DNA of 64,000 nt from Brachycybe producta (Eukaryota > Arthropoda > Diplopoda > Playtdesmida > Andrognathidae): the NCBI GenBank assembly GCA_036925085.1, contig JAUPFP010000010.1, positions 4,698,996 through 4,762,995 on the forward strand, in the 5' to 3' direction. The translations under genes were made by a program, and so were the position numbers. The stretch's first letter is position 1; each line of letters begins with the position of its first letter. Of the stretch, positions 46,572 through 56,079 are shown piece by piece. The notes under the pieces are model-generated. The model searched no databases. It was not told the DNA's origin and worked only from the letters and a program-made list of their open reading frames with translations.

Positions 46572-47435
46572 TGAAACGATAAGTCCAGGAGCAATCCTGG
46601 TTTGTTCATTTTTGTCTGGAATTGGCGCAGAACTTTGTCAACCATCTGTACTCACGTACAGAGGATTGACCTAGTTCTATTAGCTGATGATAGTGCCAAT
46701 ATCTTGTCTTGGGTCTTTTTTCCTCCCAGTCCGAACCCTTAATACACAGGGATCGTCTTGAAAGGGATCGCCTCAGCATTGGGTCTATGAAATGAAACAT
46801 TCTTTTCTAATTTTTTTTATTTAAGATGAGTCATTTTTCTATATTTTGTTAACCACTGGTCAATCACGTTGATTGGCCAGTTTGTTTGTTACTTGTATTT
46901 ACCCAATCAGTGGATTCTGAATAAGTGTTTTCAGTATTCTCTTTTTGGGTATAAAAGGCCGTGTATTTTTCTGTAAAATTAAGCAGTCTTTAAAGCATTC
47001 TTTGGGCACTGAAACTCTGCCCAAATTTGCCTAGAGCTGAAGAAACATGTAAATAAACTGTTACTATGTTTAAAAAGTTGCAGAAGTTTTATTTTGATAT
47101 TTTTAAACCGAACGAAGAACTTAAACATTTTGCCATCTAGCACTGTCAACCCAGGTGTAAACCTGGATCTCCAGTACTAGATGAAACTTCAGAAGACAAC
47201 ACAATCGACCAGCTTTTAACGGTAGTAGAAGCGGAGTAGCAGACGACAAAAGATCCTTAAGACTGCAAAGGTTCTTGAGAGAGGAACTTGTGAGGAACCG
47301 AAAGAGATTAATTTGTTCCCATCCTCCTGAACCAGAAAAAAGTTAGTGGCCTAGCCAACCACTTTCTGATAGCTCAAAAGAGCGCTACTATACTTTTGGA
47401 CAATTCTATTCACCCCCTGAACGTGGTTCGTTACA
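46572..47435 (+). mobile_element. Solo LTR, family A, copy 1 (with target-site duplication)
   Basis: 864 bp from TGAAACGATAAGTCC to CGTTACA, flanked by ATTG at 46568-46571 and 47436-47439. It carries GGGTATAAAAGGCCGTGTATTTT (core promoter) near 46948 and AATAAACTG near 47052. It aligns along its length with the copy at 59642-60516. No internal region. Fossil. Confidence 0.82.
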
Positions 47436-47439
47436 ATTG

Positions 47440-47975
47440 CCAATGACTGCCCCTTGGTTCTGATTCATTCCATCTGTAGTAGATCGTGTGGGCCTATTTA
47501 AACATGTTATGCACCACAATGTTGAGCATCTTTCAAAACAGACTAGTCTAGTTAAACTTATCTAAACTTGTTACAACATTTTATGTTGGCTCATTGGGGT
47601 AAGTATGACTTAATTGCCTCGGAAAAAACAAATGCCGCATGCTTACGTTGCAATTTTGGCCAAATTTGTACGAAAGGCGGGACCACTTTTGACCAGCCGT
47701 GGTCAAACGAGGGCCGACTTTAGTCAACTGTGACCAGGCTGCCATCTTGGTATGGAGTTACTCTCATCATATTACGGAGTTACTTCACCCATTTCTGGGG
47801 GCACAAGTCAGAAAAGACTTCATTGACAAAAAATGTTAGGCTTAAAGCCTATGAACTTAGTGTGGGGTTTACGTTTAACACGGAACGTAGACCCAGTTTT
47901 GGCCAAGCTTATCTTGTGTAGTTACACACAACAACACGAGAAGCCACCATCGTGCTTTGCCACCTTTATTTTAAA
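47440..47975. other. No gene seen; left approach to the recombinase locus
   Basis: Noncoding. The left boundary of the recombinase element may lie here, but I see no terminal repeat that marks it. Confidence 0.4.
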
Positions 47976-47979
47976 AAGG

Positions 47980-48350
47980 AGCGGGCAATTTAAACAGGGA
48001 TAACTGAACAAAATTGTTGCCAATATGTGATACTACATGGCGCTTTTTCCGCCTGTTTTTAAATAGGCGGCAATTCAAACAGGGATAACTAAATGAAATC
48101 GTTGCAAATATTTGCCGCCTATGGGCGCATTTTCCGCCTTTTTTCATTAAAAGTGGCAATTGAAACAGGGATAACTAAATGTAAACTTTGCAACAATGCT
48201 ATGCCTATGGGCACATTTTCTGTTTTTTTGTCAATATGAGCAGCAAATCAAACAGGGATAACTAAATGAAAACGTTGCAAAGAAATGCCGCCTATGGGTG
48301 CTTCTTCCACCTTATTGCAAAATAAGCGGCAAATTCAATCAGGGATAACT
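47980..48350. repeat. ~86-bp tandem repeat upstream of the recombinase gene
   Basis: Five units marked by CAGGGATAACT at 47995, 48080, 48166, 48253 and 48340 (spacings 85-87 bp). Each has GTTGCAAA and CGCCTATGGGCGCATTTTC-like words. It lies about 1 kb before the recombinase coding sequence. Confidence 0.85.
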
Positions 48351-48364
48351 GAAACATACGTGTT

Positions 48365-48880
48365 ACATGGAGACCGATTGTTGGGGCCAATGGCGGTTTC
48401 CATGTATGATTCTTCGATTGTGAACATATAAGTTTTCGGGCTTTTATGTCATCTTTCGATGCATGCTCTTCCAAAGTGTGACTTATGGAAACGAAGCAGC
48501 TTACGATGGGACCGATTGTTGGGGCCAATCGATGTTTCTGTGTAAGCCAAAGAGGAAAGATCAGTACTCGTTACATGGAGACCGATTGTTGGGGCCAATC
48601 GCCGTTTCCATGTATGATTCTTCGATTGTGAACATATAAGTTTTCGGGCTTTTATGTCATCTTACGATGCATGCTCTTCCAAAGTGTGACTTATGGAAAC
48701 GGAGCAGCTTACGATGGGACCGATTGTTGGGGCCAATCGCCGTTTCCATGTATGATTCTTCGATTGTGAACATATAAATTTTCGGGCTTTTATTTCATCT
48801 TTCGATGCATGCTCTTCCAAAGTGTGACTTATGGAAACGGAGTAGCTTATGATGGGACCGATTGTTGGGGCCAATCGATG
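48365..48880. repeat. 138-bp tandem repeat carrying a near-palindromic core, upstream of the recombinase gene
   Basis: GACCGATTGTTGGGGCCAAT recurs at 48372, 48510, 48580, 48718 and 48856 (spacings 138, 70, 138 and 138 bp). The core in most copies is CGATTG, seven bases (TTGGGGC), then CAATCG, that is two inverted 6-bp arms around a 7-bp spacer. Other constant parts include TCTTCGATTGTGAACATATAA and CGATGCATGCTCTTCC. Open frames on the minus strand here come from the repeat. Confidence 0.85.
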
Positions 48881-49135
48881 TTTCTGTGTAAGCGAAAAAA
48901 GAAAAGATCAGTACCGTTATCTGAGGATCTATGGGCCTACTTTGGGCTCACTGACCCTCATCCTACGTTCTATTTCCTTCCACCCACTCGTGTATCCAGC
49001 CTTGATGCGGCGAGTGGGCTTGTTGGGAAATCTCTTGTTTGTCATTGAGATGTTATTGTTTCATCGCACAGAGAGACATTTCCCTAGACTTGTGGATACA
49101 ATCTTTTTCTTCCACGGCCTTATTCTTTCCTTTCC

Positions 49136-49170
49136 TATATAAGGTCGTTTGCTTTTTGTGCCGTCAGTCT
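49136..49170 (+). promoter_or_regulatory. Candidate core promoter of the recombinase gene (TATA plus Inr)
   Basis: TATATAAG starts at 49136 and a TCAGTC initiator-like word at 49164 puts the predicted start A at 49166, 30 bases from the TATA start. That is the standard metazoan spacing. The ATG at 49291 would have a 125-nt leader, with a 15-codon upstream open frame from about 49217. Confidence 0.5.
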
Positions 49171-49290
49171 GTGAATAATAATAGATTCATTTGGGCGTTC
49201 TGCAGTCACTGCCGAACGTACCGAATCGCTTCTAAAATGTGTGTTGCTTTTGTCGTTTCAGTGACCCACTACTATGAAGCGTAAAATAAA

Positions 49291-49557
49291 ATGGGTAGAC
49301 GCAACAACAAGTCGAGGAAGGCGACTTTAAATAATAACGAACACACAAACGAAAACACTAACGCAAACGGCGAAAACACTAACGCAAACGGCAAAAACGC
49401 AAACGGCGAAAACATATTCCTGACAACGTGCATGAAAAAATTGACGAAGGAAAGGCGTTGCCAAACGTGCCCTGTGACCCACAAAAGAAAAAAACCACGA
49501 GACGCAGAAACTTTAATTGTCCGCTCTGCCATGTCCCTACCCATGACCGTCTCATAA
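49291..49557 (+). CDS. Short N-terminal frame overlapping the recombinase frame
   Basis: The ATG at 49291 (context AAAATGG) opens 88 codons beginning MGRRNNKSRKATLNNNEH. A low-complexity stretch of ENTNANG repeats follows, encoded by a 21-bp DNA repeat (AACGCAAACGGCGAAAACACT). The main recombinase frame is different and is open only after a TAA at 49380-49382. Its zinc finger comes before its first in-frame ATG. The likeliest reading is that 49291 is the true start and that a repeat-length change (or a short unseen intron or frameshift) links the two frames near 49380-49420. Alternatively this is an unrelated leader frame. Confidence 0.45.
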   Translation: MGRRNNKSRKATLNNNEHTNENTNANGENTNANGKNANGENIFLTTCMKKLTKERRCQTCPVTHKRKKPRDAETLIVRSAMSLPMTVS

Positions 49558-51254
49558 GGCACTTACGTGACCATCATAAAGAAAAGACAGAACAAGAGTG
49601 TCAAGATATTAACAATGAAACGCAAGACAAATTTATGAATGGTCCACCACCACTAGATTGGGGACTAGTAAAAATGTGGTTTGGGCCTCTAATTAACAAC
49701 TCGATTGTGCGCCAAGGACTTATGAGATGCATACATCATGTGGGTTCACGTTTCGAGAACTTTCCGTCTGTGTGGGAGCAGGGCACGTTGGGTGACAACC
49801 CGGACGTCATTGACAAAGAACCCATTGACGAAGGAGAATTCAGTATGGAAGACGATGACGATGGTGCTTTGCCGGTAGTGTTTCCTCGCAAGAACTATCG
49901 TGTGGGATTCGTACTTGCCAAGATGCAAGCGGAAAATTTAACCATGCGCTACAACCTGTCCTTCTTTACGGATTTTATTAATCACATGGAGACAGAGAAG
50001 ATCTATCGAGCCCGTGCGCATCGGCTCATGTACGCAAGACTGGTTGCAAGGGTGTTGTATTATATTAACATCTCAACAGGCGACAAGCACCAAACACCAG
50101 TGCCAAGCCTTATGATACACACCCACCACGTACACAATTATGCACTACGGCTCACACGTGTTGGCACGAAAGCAAGCACCATCGTAAGTCTTTACCGCAA
50201 CGTACTAATTTACCTTCGTTACCTGACGACTGCAACCGATTTGAGGGTCAAGGATTGCCGCTTGTACGACGACTTGGCACACATCGTAGAAGTAATTAAG
50301 CAATTCATGGCACGGGCCAAGAAGGAACAGAAAGCCGAAAGCCGTGTGAAAAAGAGCGAAGATGCGGTGAAAGATGCCTTCACCGAAGAAACTGTGGCCA
50401 TGTCTACATCGTTAGTAAGCGACCCTGCACTCCTGGAGCACGTAAACGACTCACTTACGCGCCTTCTTGACAACGGGTTTAATGCTATCAATTATTGTGT
50501 GGTTAAACACTATTTAATGCTCGTCATAGCATCGTACAGAATTCGGCAATCGGCCATAATCAATCTTCGCCTATGGGAATACCTGAATCGCAGGGAAGCA
50601 GTGTCAGGAGACCATGTGTTCTTTGTGCGTGACCATAAGACGTCTGCCACGGGTCCTCAGGGCATCTCCCTAACATCAGACCAAACGTCGATGTTTGAGG
50701 TCTATTACCATCTCCTCAAACCAATGGTTGATGTCCTGAAGACAGAGAATTTCTTCCTCAATACCGTGGGCACAGCGTGGAACAGTCCTTCTCGAGAGTT
50801 TTCGCGGATGTCAGCAAAGTATGGGGTGCCGTTCACTGTCACCCGTACGCGGCGCTCTCTCCAGACTTCCATTGTGGGGAAGTCGAAAAATGAACGAGAG
50901 AAGATCTGCAGAGCTCTGAAACATCGAGAGCTCACTGCAGAACGTTCGTACTGCCAACCGAACGTGGAGCAGACCGCACAAGACTATGCTCTTTTTCGAG
51001 AACTCATCTCCACATCCCGTGAGAAGAGCACGCAAAACACAATTGATGCAGACGCTCAACCATGCATGTCGTCAGGCGTTACACATCCTAGAGGGGAGAG
51101 ATCGTTCAGGCCTTTCGTCGTCTACCCAGACAGCGACGACGATAGCAGTCCGTCTACCCACGATGCGAGGAGTTCTCAGAAACGAACTTTTGACGGTCGT
51201 CATAGTCGCTTTTGCGGGATTCCGATCATACATTCCGATTCGGACTCTTCATGA
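49428..51254 (+). CDS. Crypton-like tyrosine recombinase with N-terminal C2H2 zinc finger
   Basis: About 608 uninterrupted residues. A C2H2 finger (CPLC..RHLRDHH, C31, C34, H45, H50; 49518-49577) is followed by an acidic linker (136-146) and an alpha-helical core-binding part (about 155-345). The catalytic domain shows Arg I R373 in RQSAIINL (codon 50544), Lys K404 in VRDHKT, Arg II R476 in TRTRRSLQTS, His H499 in ALKHRELTAE and nucleophile Tyr Y508 (codon 50949-50951). R476-H499 (23) and H499-Y508 (9) match the spacing known for XerD-type recombinases. The usual His of the HxxR box is Arg (R473). A Ser/Asp-rich tail ends at the TGA 51252-51254. The first in-frame codon here is GTG, so the real start is probably 49291 in another frame. 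Coding GC is higher than in the flanks. Single-gene tyrosine-recombinase transposons without RT are Cryptons. A domesticated gene is the alternative. Confidence 0.8.
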   Translation: MHEKIDEGKALPNVPCDPQKKKTTRRRNFNCPLCHVPTHDRLIRHLRDHHKEKTEQECQDINNETQDKFMNGPPPLDWGLVKMWFGPLINNSIVRQGLMRCIHHVGSRFENFPSVWEQGTLGDNPDVIDKEPIDEGEFSMEDDDDGALPVVFPRKNYRVGFVLAKMQAENLTMRYNLSFFTDFINHMETEKIYRARAHRLMYARLVARVLYYINISTGDKHQTPVPSLMIHTHHVHNYALRLTRVGTKASTIVSLYRNVLIYLRYLTTATDLRVKDCRLYDDLAHIVEVIKQFMARAKKEQKAESRVKKSEDAVKDAFTEETVAMSTSLVSDPALLEHVNDSLTRLLDNGFNAINYCVVKHYLMLVIASYRIRQSAIINLRLWEYLNRREAVSGDHVFFVRDHKTSATGPQGISLTSDQTSMFEVYYHLLKPMVDVLKTENFFLNTVGTAWNSPSREFSRMSAKYGVPFTVTRTRRSLQTSIVGKSKNEREKICRALKHRELTAERSYCQPNVEQTAQDYALFRELISTSREKSTQNTIDADAQPCMSSGVTHPRGERSFRPFVVYPDSDDDSSPSTHDARSSQKRTFDGRHSRFCGIPIIHSDSDSS

Positions 51255-51440
51255 AGTGGGTAAAAAAACCCTGCATGTGCTTCAGTGTTCTCGTGTCTGC
51301 CGTGCTTCCTTATCTTTCTTGTACCTCAAAACGAAGAGATCTCGGAAGAAAACTTTTGACGCTTGTCATAGTCACTTTCGCGGTTTTCCGTACAAACGAT
51401 ACGTTACGGCTCTTCGGTCTCTTCGTGAGTGCTTGTGTTT
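51160..51440. repeat. Diverged duplication of the recombinase C-terminal tail
   Basis: The stretch encoding QKRTFDGRHSRFCGIP (about 51175-51225) is followed by a second version in another frame, RKKTFDACHSHFRGFP (about 51345-51395). Shared DNA includes ACTTTTGACG, GTCATAGTC and CTCTTC. The copy follows the stop codon, so it may be a vestigial longer tail or an alternative 3' end. Confidence 0.6.
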
Positions 51441-51619
51441 GTGCATCAGTGTTGTTGGATGCATGAGTGGGGGTATTTGTTGGGGTGTGTTTGCATGTGT
51501 GCCTGCTTGCATGTTTTTTCCTGTGATGTCCTGTCCTGTCCCTCTTCGCTGTATTTCCACCTTGTCATGGTGAAGGGGCTCGAGCCTGTTTTATATAAAG
51601 GCCGCTAAGAGATACAAAT

Positions 51620-52050
51620 CATATGTGGCGGATATTGGGTATATTCGTAAACCGCCATGCTACTACGACCATGAAGTAGCAGGACTAAAATAATCTAAGT
51701 CCACACAATAAATATTGTACTGACCGATACAGCATAATGCAGGTCTTCGATAACCGCATGCTACTCATGGCATCGTGCTATTGCACGACCGTGATGTAGC
51801 AGGACTAAAATAAACTAAGTCCTAAATAAATGTTGTACTGAATGATACAGCATAATGCGGTGTATGGGTCTTCGATAACCGCATGCTACTCATGGCATCG
51901 TGCTATTGCACGAACGTGGAGTAGCAAGAAAAAAGTTCAAAGTCGAATAAGCCTAACACCAAGAGAACAGGCATGCTATTCAGAACCATGGATTAGCAAG
52001 AAAAAAGTTCTAAGTCGAATAAGCCTAACACCGAGAGAACAGGCATGACT
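51620..52050. repeat. Tandem repeats with polyadenylation-type signals downstream of the recombinase gene
   Basis: TCTTCGATAACCGCATGCTACTC occurs at 51744 and 51869 (125 bp apart), with a weaker copy near 51640. Each unit has TAGCAGGACTAAAATAA and an AATAAAT signal (near 51707 and 51824). A 72-bp duplication marked by TAGCAAGAAAAAAGTTC follows at 51922 and 51994. This probably forms the 3' part of the recombinase element. Confidence 0.75.
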
Positions 52051-52139
52051 ATCGGTGATTGATGGAGTTACGACAGGGGACCGTAAACTCCTGGCATACC
52101 TACGACTTGTGTACTGCTTTTGTACCCTATAAATAGAAC

Positions 52140-53060
52140 TTGTTAGAACATTGCATGGTTACTCATAGGGGTTATATATCAGCAGATGAATATTAGAATG
52201 GCCACTGTCAGCTGATTTTCAGCTAATATTGACAACAGTGCTGATGATATTAATGTTGGGCCAAGAAATGACTTTGTGCCTGACGAGCCCATGGAGCAGT
52301 TTGTAATCACACTATCTGGCCTCTTACAAGCATTTCTTTCAGCATACTTGCTATCTCAAATGTGCCATTACTAGCAAAAATAAAAAAACAGGATTGTATT
52401 CCAGAATTCCTGCAATATTATATATCTTGAGTGTTAAACAAGGATATTTAAAGGCATTGCCATGCGCCACCATAATACCCCCAACTAATGAAGTAACATA
52501 TTCATATTACACTTAAAGGAAACATGCATAATCTGGCATCTACACTTCTTAAGCTGTAGATACCACTGAGAACACCATCTCAACATCATTATTTTGGGTG
52601 TCAATAAATAACATCAATATCAACAAACAGTATGATCGAGCTACTGATATCATTGGGTGGGTCATTTATGAACAAAAGATGGAAAGAGAATTCAGTAGAG
52701 TATGGTATTGTGAGGAACAACAGCTGCTACATTAGTATAGTCTGTGACCACCATAAATGTGGCCATGCTGTTGTCTACAGTTTAGTCAACAAATCATATA
52801 CATGTGACAACTTCATAGAAATGAATTGTTGTTACAACAATTCATTTTTATTTTTTTTATTTAATGTATGGTGATGGAAAAGCTTGTTTCTTTATTTTGT
52901 AAAATTATAAATGGTGGTGGATTTTAAAATAATGTTAAACCAATAGACACTATTCAACAAAGAAAAGACTTGGCTAGATTATTATCCCTAAGCAGTCTTC
53001 AGTGAATAAGCAAACCTCTCCAGTTAGCTATCTTCATGTTAAGAGAAAAAAATGCTAACA
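52140..53060. other. No clear gene; one weak coding remnant
   Basis: On the plus strand about 52225-52372 encodes a possible exon remnant (DDINVGPRNDFVPDEPMEQF, then LSGLLQAFLSAYLLSQ). It has the feel of a transposon-linked family that I cannot name. The rest is AT-rich. Confidence 0.25.
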
Positions 53061-53064
53061 CAAG

Positions 53065-53330
53065 TGTGGCACTCAGGGTTGCCACAAGATGATATTGGTG
53101 ATCCGGATACAATCAAAATTGCAACAATCACCGTTTTTTTGTTAGTGAATGCTTCTATTAAACATCAATGGAGTTAAAACTAATTTTACCAATGTTTTAA
53201 GCTTTTTTAAAGTTAGGATTCAAAAGATTTGAAAGACAAAAAAATGCGTGAAGATTCGAGTTTTTGAATCTCGAATATTGTTCGAGAGTTCGCGGGATTC
53301 GAGAATTTGATTGTCCTAGTTAAAATAATC
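53065..53330 (+). repeat. Left member of an inverted repeat pair enclosing 53.3-58.3 kb
   Basis: GTGTGGCACTCAGGG, TGATATTGGTGATCCGG, TTAAAACTAATTTTACCAA and GTGAAGATTCGAGTTTTTGAATCTCGAA appear here. They recur in reverse at 58330-58600 with the same order read inward. Noncoding. Confidence 0.75.
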
Positions 53331-53479
53331 CAAAACTATTTTGGCATGTCATTAAAAATTTCAGGCATAGCAGAGAATTTTGTTCTTTTCTGGTAGATGT
53401 AGATGGGAAATGTTGTTTCAGACACAATAAAGAAAGATAACTTATTAAATGAGCAATACAAGAGGGTTTTTACAATATA

Positions 53480-53785
53480 TAATGGCATACCCAGTAGAGA
53501 TGTTTGTGCCAACAACACATTATATAGATGATATTATTAATGTAGAAGAGATAATTAAGCATCTTCTAAAATTAGATTCAAATAAAAAGCTCTGGTCCAG
53601 ATGAAATACATTTCATAAATTTTAAAAAAATCTTAAACAAGAAACGGGCACATACCTTTAACTAAGATTTCAACAAAGTCTACAAGTAGGCATTGTTACA
53701 GATACGTGTAAATTAGCTAATGTCAATCCAATTTTTAATCAGGTAAGTTTCAGGCAGTTAACTATAAACCTTGTATTTTTTTAGT
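53480..53785 (+). pseudogene. LINE copy C, 5' part of the RT region (decayed)
   Basis: VEEIIKHLLKLDSNK followed by a GPDEIH-like word and VGIVTDTCKLANVNPIF match the start of a LINE RT domain (the L..L...KS.GPD block and the WK.A.V.PIFK block). Several frame changes. Probably belongs with the RT pieces at 54905-55018 and 56080-57090. Confidence 0.5.
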
Positions 53786-54440
53786 TTGAAGAAGGAAAAA
53801 AAAACAAATTAACCTGTTTTTTTGTTCAAACCTGTTTTTTTTGGTTTAAACTATAAAAATGTTTTTTTATAAAAAAATGACTACACTGACTATATGACAC
53901 TGTCACACTGGGAAGTGTATTATTTTGTATTTTGCATATTTTGCACATTCTTGTTTTTTATTCAAAGATCAAATACTAATGTAATAAAATTATTAAAGTA
54001 CAGTATACAGTTTTACAGCATTGTCCTCATAGTAGAAGTTGTAGAGCATTAAATTTCCTTTAAAATGAGTTATTGTTTATCTTCAAATGATCAAACGTTA
54101 TAGCAATCTGAAATTTTCAGGCAAATTTTGAGATTAAGAAATGTTCTCCTTATTTAAGGGTTACATTTTTGTATATAAGCTGTATATTGTGTATTTACAC
54201 TGTGAAACCTGGAGAGAAGGTAATTGTATAATAAACAACTACTATTAAAATTGCATTTATTAAAAATCCAATCACATAAAGGGATGTACAGTACATCTAA
54301 TGACAAAGAGGAACCTCAGTTTCCACCATTTATGAGTGATATGTGAAATTCGTCAAGAGCCACTATCCTGGGAGGAGCTGCATTGTAGTTTGTAATGGGT
54401 ATGCCAACTCAGAAAACAGCCCAAAGGTAGCTGAACAAGG
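53786..54440. other. No gene seen
   Basis: AT-rich DNA with T runs between LINE and gene remnants. Confidence 0.4.
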
Positions 54441-54444
54441 ACAG

Positions 54445-54900
54445 TGAAGCAAGACCAATTCCTCTCTAATAAGCACAACAAAGGTAGGCTGATTGACCTG
54501 TTGAGGTCAGAAGTCCACAACAATGGGATTGAGACTCTTCAAGCATTAGAAAATGCTGACGTGTTGTTTGCTACAACAGCCATACAAATATCAGAAACAA
54601 CCACAGTTCCCTAATGGCAAAAACTCCAGCTGACCGAGACATTTTACTTGTGAAACCTGGCCGAAGAAATGTCAAGACCAATGTATACTCTACTCAACAG
54701 ATGCAGCAGATAGGACTGAAAGACAGTCTGTTCCTACATGCCTTCAGAGGCTGTGACACAACCTCTGCAGCATTTTGGAAAAGAAAAGTTGGTTTCATCA
54801 AACTTTACCAGAAACACCCAGACATGTGTAAAGCAGCTGAAGTCTTCTCCAGCTCCTCATCACAAGCTGAGGTTGGGAACCTGGACACAAATGTATCTTG
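54445..54900 (+). pseudogene. Invertebrate uncharacterised family, middle part (GCDTTS block), decayed
   Basis: DQFLSNKHNKGRLIDLLRSE, then ALENADVLFATTAIQ, a TAA at 54612, then in another frame DILLVKPGRRNVKTNVYS, DSLFLHAFRGCDTTSAAF and YQKHPDMCKAAEVF. I recall this order from large uncharacterised proteins that are multicopy in many invertebrates, where the GCDTTS block follows a PIN/XPG-like nuclease region. The function is unknown and it may be transposon-derived. The segment that should hold the DTDLLVLL-type acidic block between the two frames is missing. The remainder of the same gene is at 57165-57681, after a LINE insertion. Confidence 0.55.
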
Positions 54901-54904
54901 AGAT

Positions 54905-55018
54905 GTATCTCCAGAAAAGTTTAGACAATGGTAAACAGGTTGACAAGATGTTTCTTGACTTTTGTAAGGCATTTGATTGTAAGCTATTATTTTCTTTGAT
55001 TTTCAAAGAAGAGCTTTG
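54905..55018 (+). pseudogene. LINE copy C, RT block with FLDFCKAFD
   Basis: SLDNGKQVDKMFLDFCKAFD is the RT block 3 region of a CR1/jockey-type LINE. It begins right where the gene remnant stops. The next part of the same RT is found after 56080, separated by about 1 kb of other sequence. Confidence 0.55.
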
Positions 55019-55019
55019 A

Positions 55020-56079
55020 TATAACTACTCTAGGTCCTTTTAGCCAATGAAGACTATATGCTAATTTAACGCAGAAAGCAAAAGTTCAAATTAATTTGTT
55101 TAATTTTCAATAATTAAATTAGATACATTTTTTGATCATTTTAACCACCACCAAATACTTAAACACATTCACTTACAAAAACAGCAACATGGTGAATACT
55201 CTGGTTGAGGTTCCCAAACAACCCTTTTGATATGGCTACAAAAAAGCCAGCAACAACTTCCTGTGGTGAACCCAAGCAGGGAACCACTGGAAGCAGGCAG
55301 CAAATAGTGTAGTGACCGGCAGAATTGTGGAATGCACCTTTTCGAAGAGAGACGGCTTTGCAAGGTACATATCCAAGAGATGGCTCGATGTTCACTGTGT
55401 CTTTAGCTCGAAATTGAGCTCTTTTTATTTAATTTTCAAGGGGCCGAATTCCACTTTGCACAACCATGAATGGTTAGTTTTCTAATAATATTAATTATAT
55501 AAAGTACAAATGGATATATACAAAGAATACAAAATTTATCCCCCAAACAATAAAGTACAAATGGATATATATAAAAAATACAAAATTTATCCCCCAAACT
55601 ATAAGTATTTCAAAATATAAAAAAACTCATTAGTTTGAAGGCACTTAGGCCTATAAGTCTTATAATATATTATCTATGAGGTTAGAAAGCAAAAAAATTA
55701 ACTGTCTGGGTTGATAAAGATTATAAAGGTATGAAAAAATAACAAAAAATTTGGGACACAAACTTATATAAAAAAATTAGAAGGGAAAAAAAAAATATAA
55801 TGTAAAAATGGTTTAGTGATTTATATTTCTAATTCTAAGTGAGAGGAGACAGGTCCTACAAAAAGTTGTGCCCCCTCAGGAGAAAAGAAAAAGCCATCAC
55901 CATTATAATGCTTATACAAATAATTTTATTTTTTTAGTTGATACTTGAACATTTTATGGGTCATATGAAATGGAGGGGAAATTAAAACAAAACAAAACAA
56001 AAAACTGTTTAGGAAGCTTATATGCACCCATAACATGATGCTGTTTCACATTCAAAACTTCTGGCAAAAGTTGCAGTAT
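55020..56079. other. Insert between LINE parts; one unrecognised minus-strand frame and a 53-bp tandem duplication
   Basis: A minus-strand open stretch (55395 to 55159; NSAGHYTICCLLPVVPCLG and VVAGFFVAISKGL) has no family that I recognise. At 55500-55610 a unit of about 53 bp (AAAGTACAAATGGATATATA ... TTTATCCCCCAAAC) occurs twice. The rest is AT-rich. Confidence 0.4.

Noticed and set aside
48292-48874. Minus-strand open frames with repeated ISHTLEEHASKD
   Set aside because: They are read-throughs of the 138-bp tandem repeat upstream of the recombinase.
49428-49430. GTG as the start codon of the recombinase
   Set aside because: GTG starts are not normal in animals and the frame is open upstream of it to 49383. 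The ATG at 49291 in the neighbouring frame is the better candidate.
50986-51573. Second long frame overlapping the recombinase 3' end as an independent gene
   Set aside because: Most of it is the recombinase in another frame; only the duplicated tail block is of interest.
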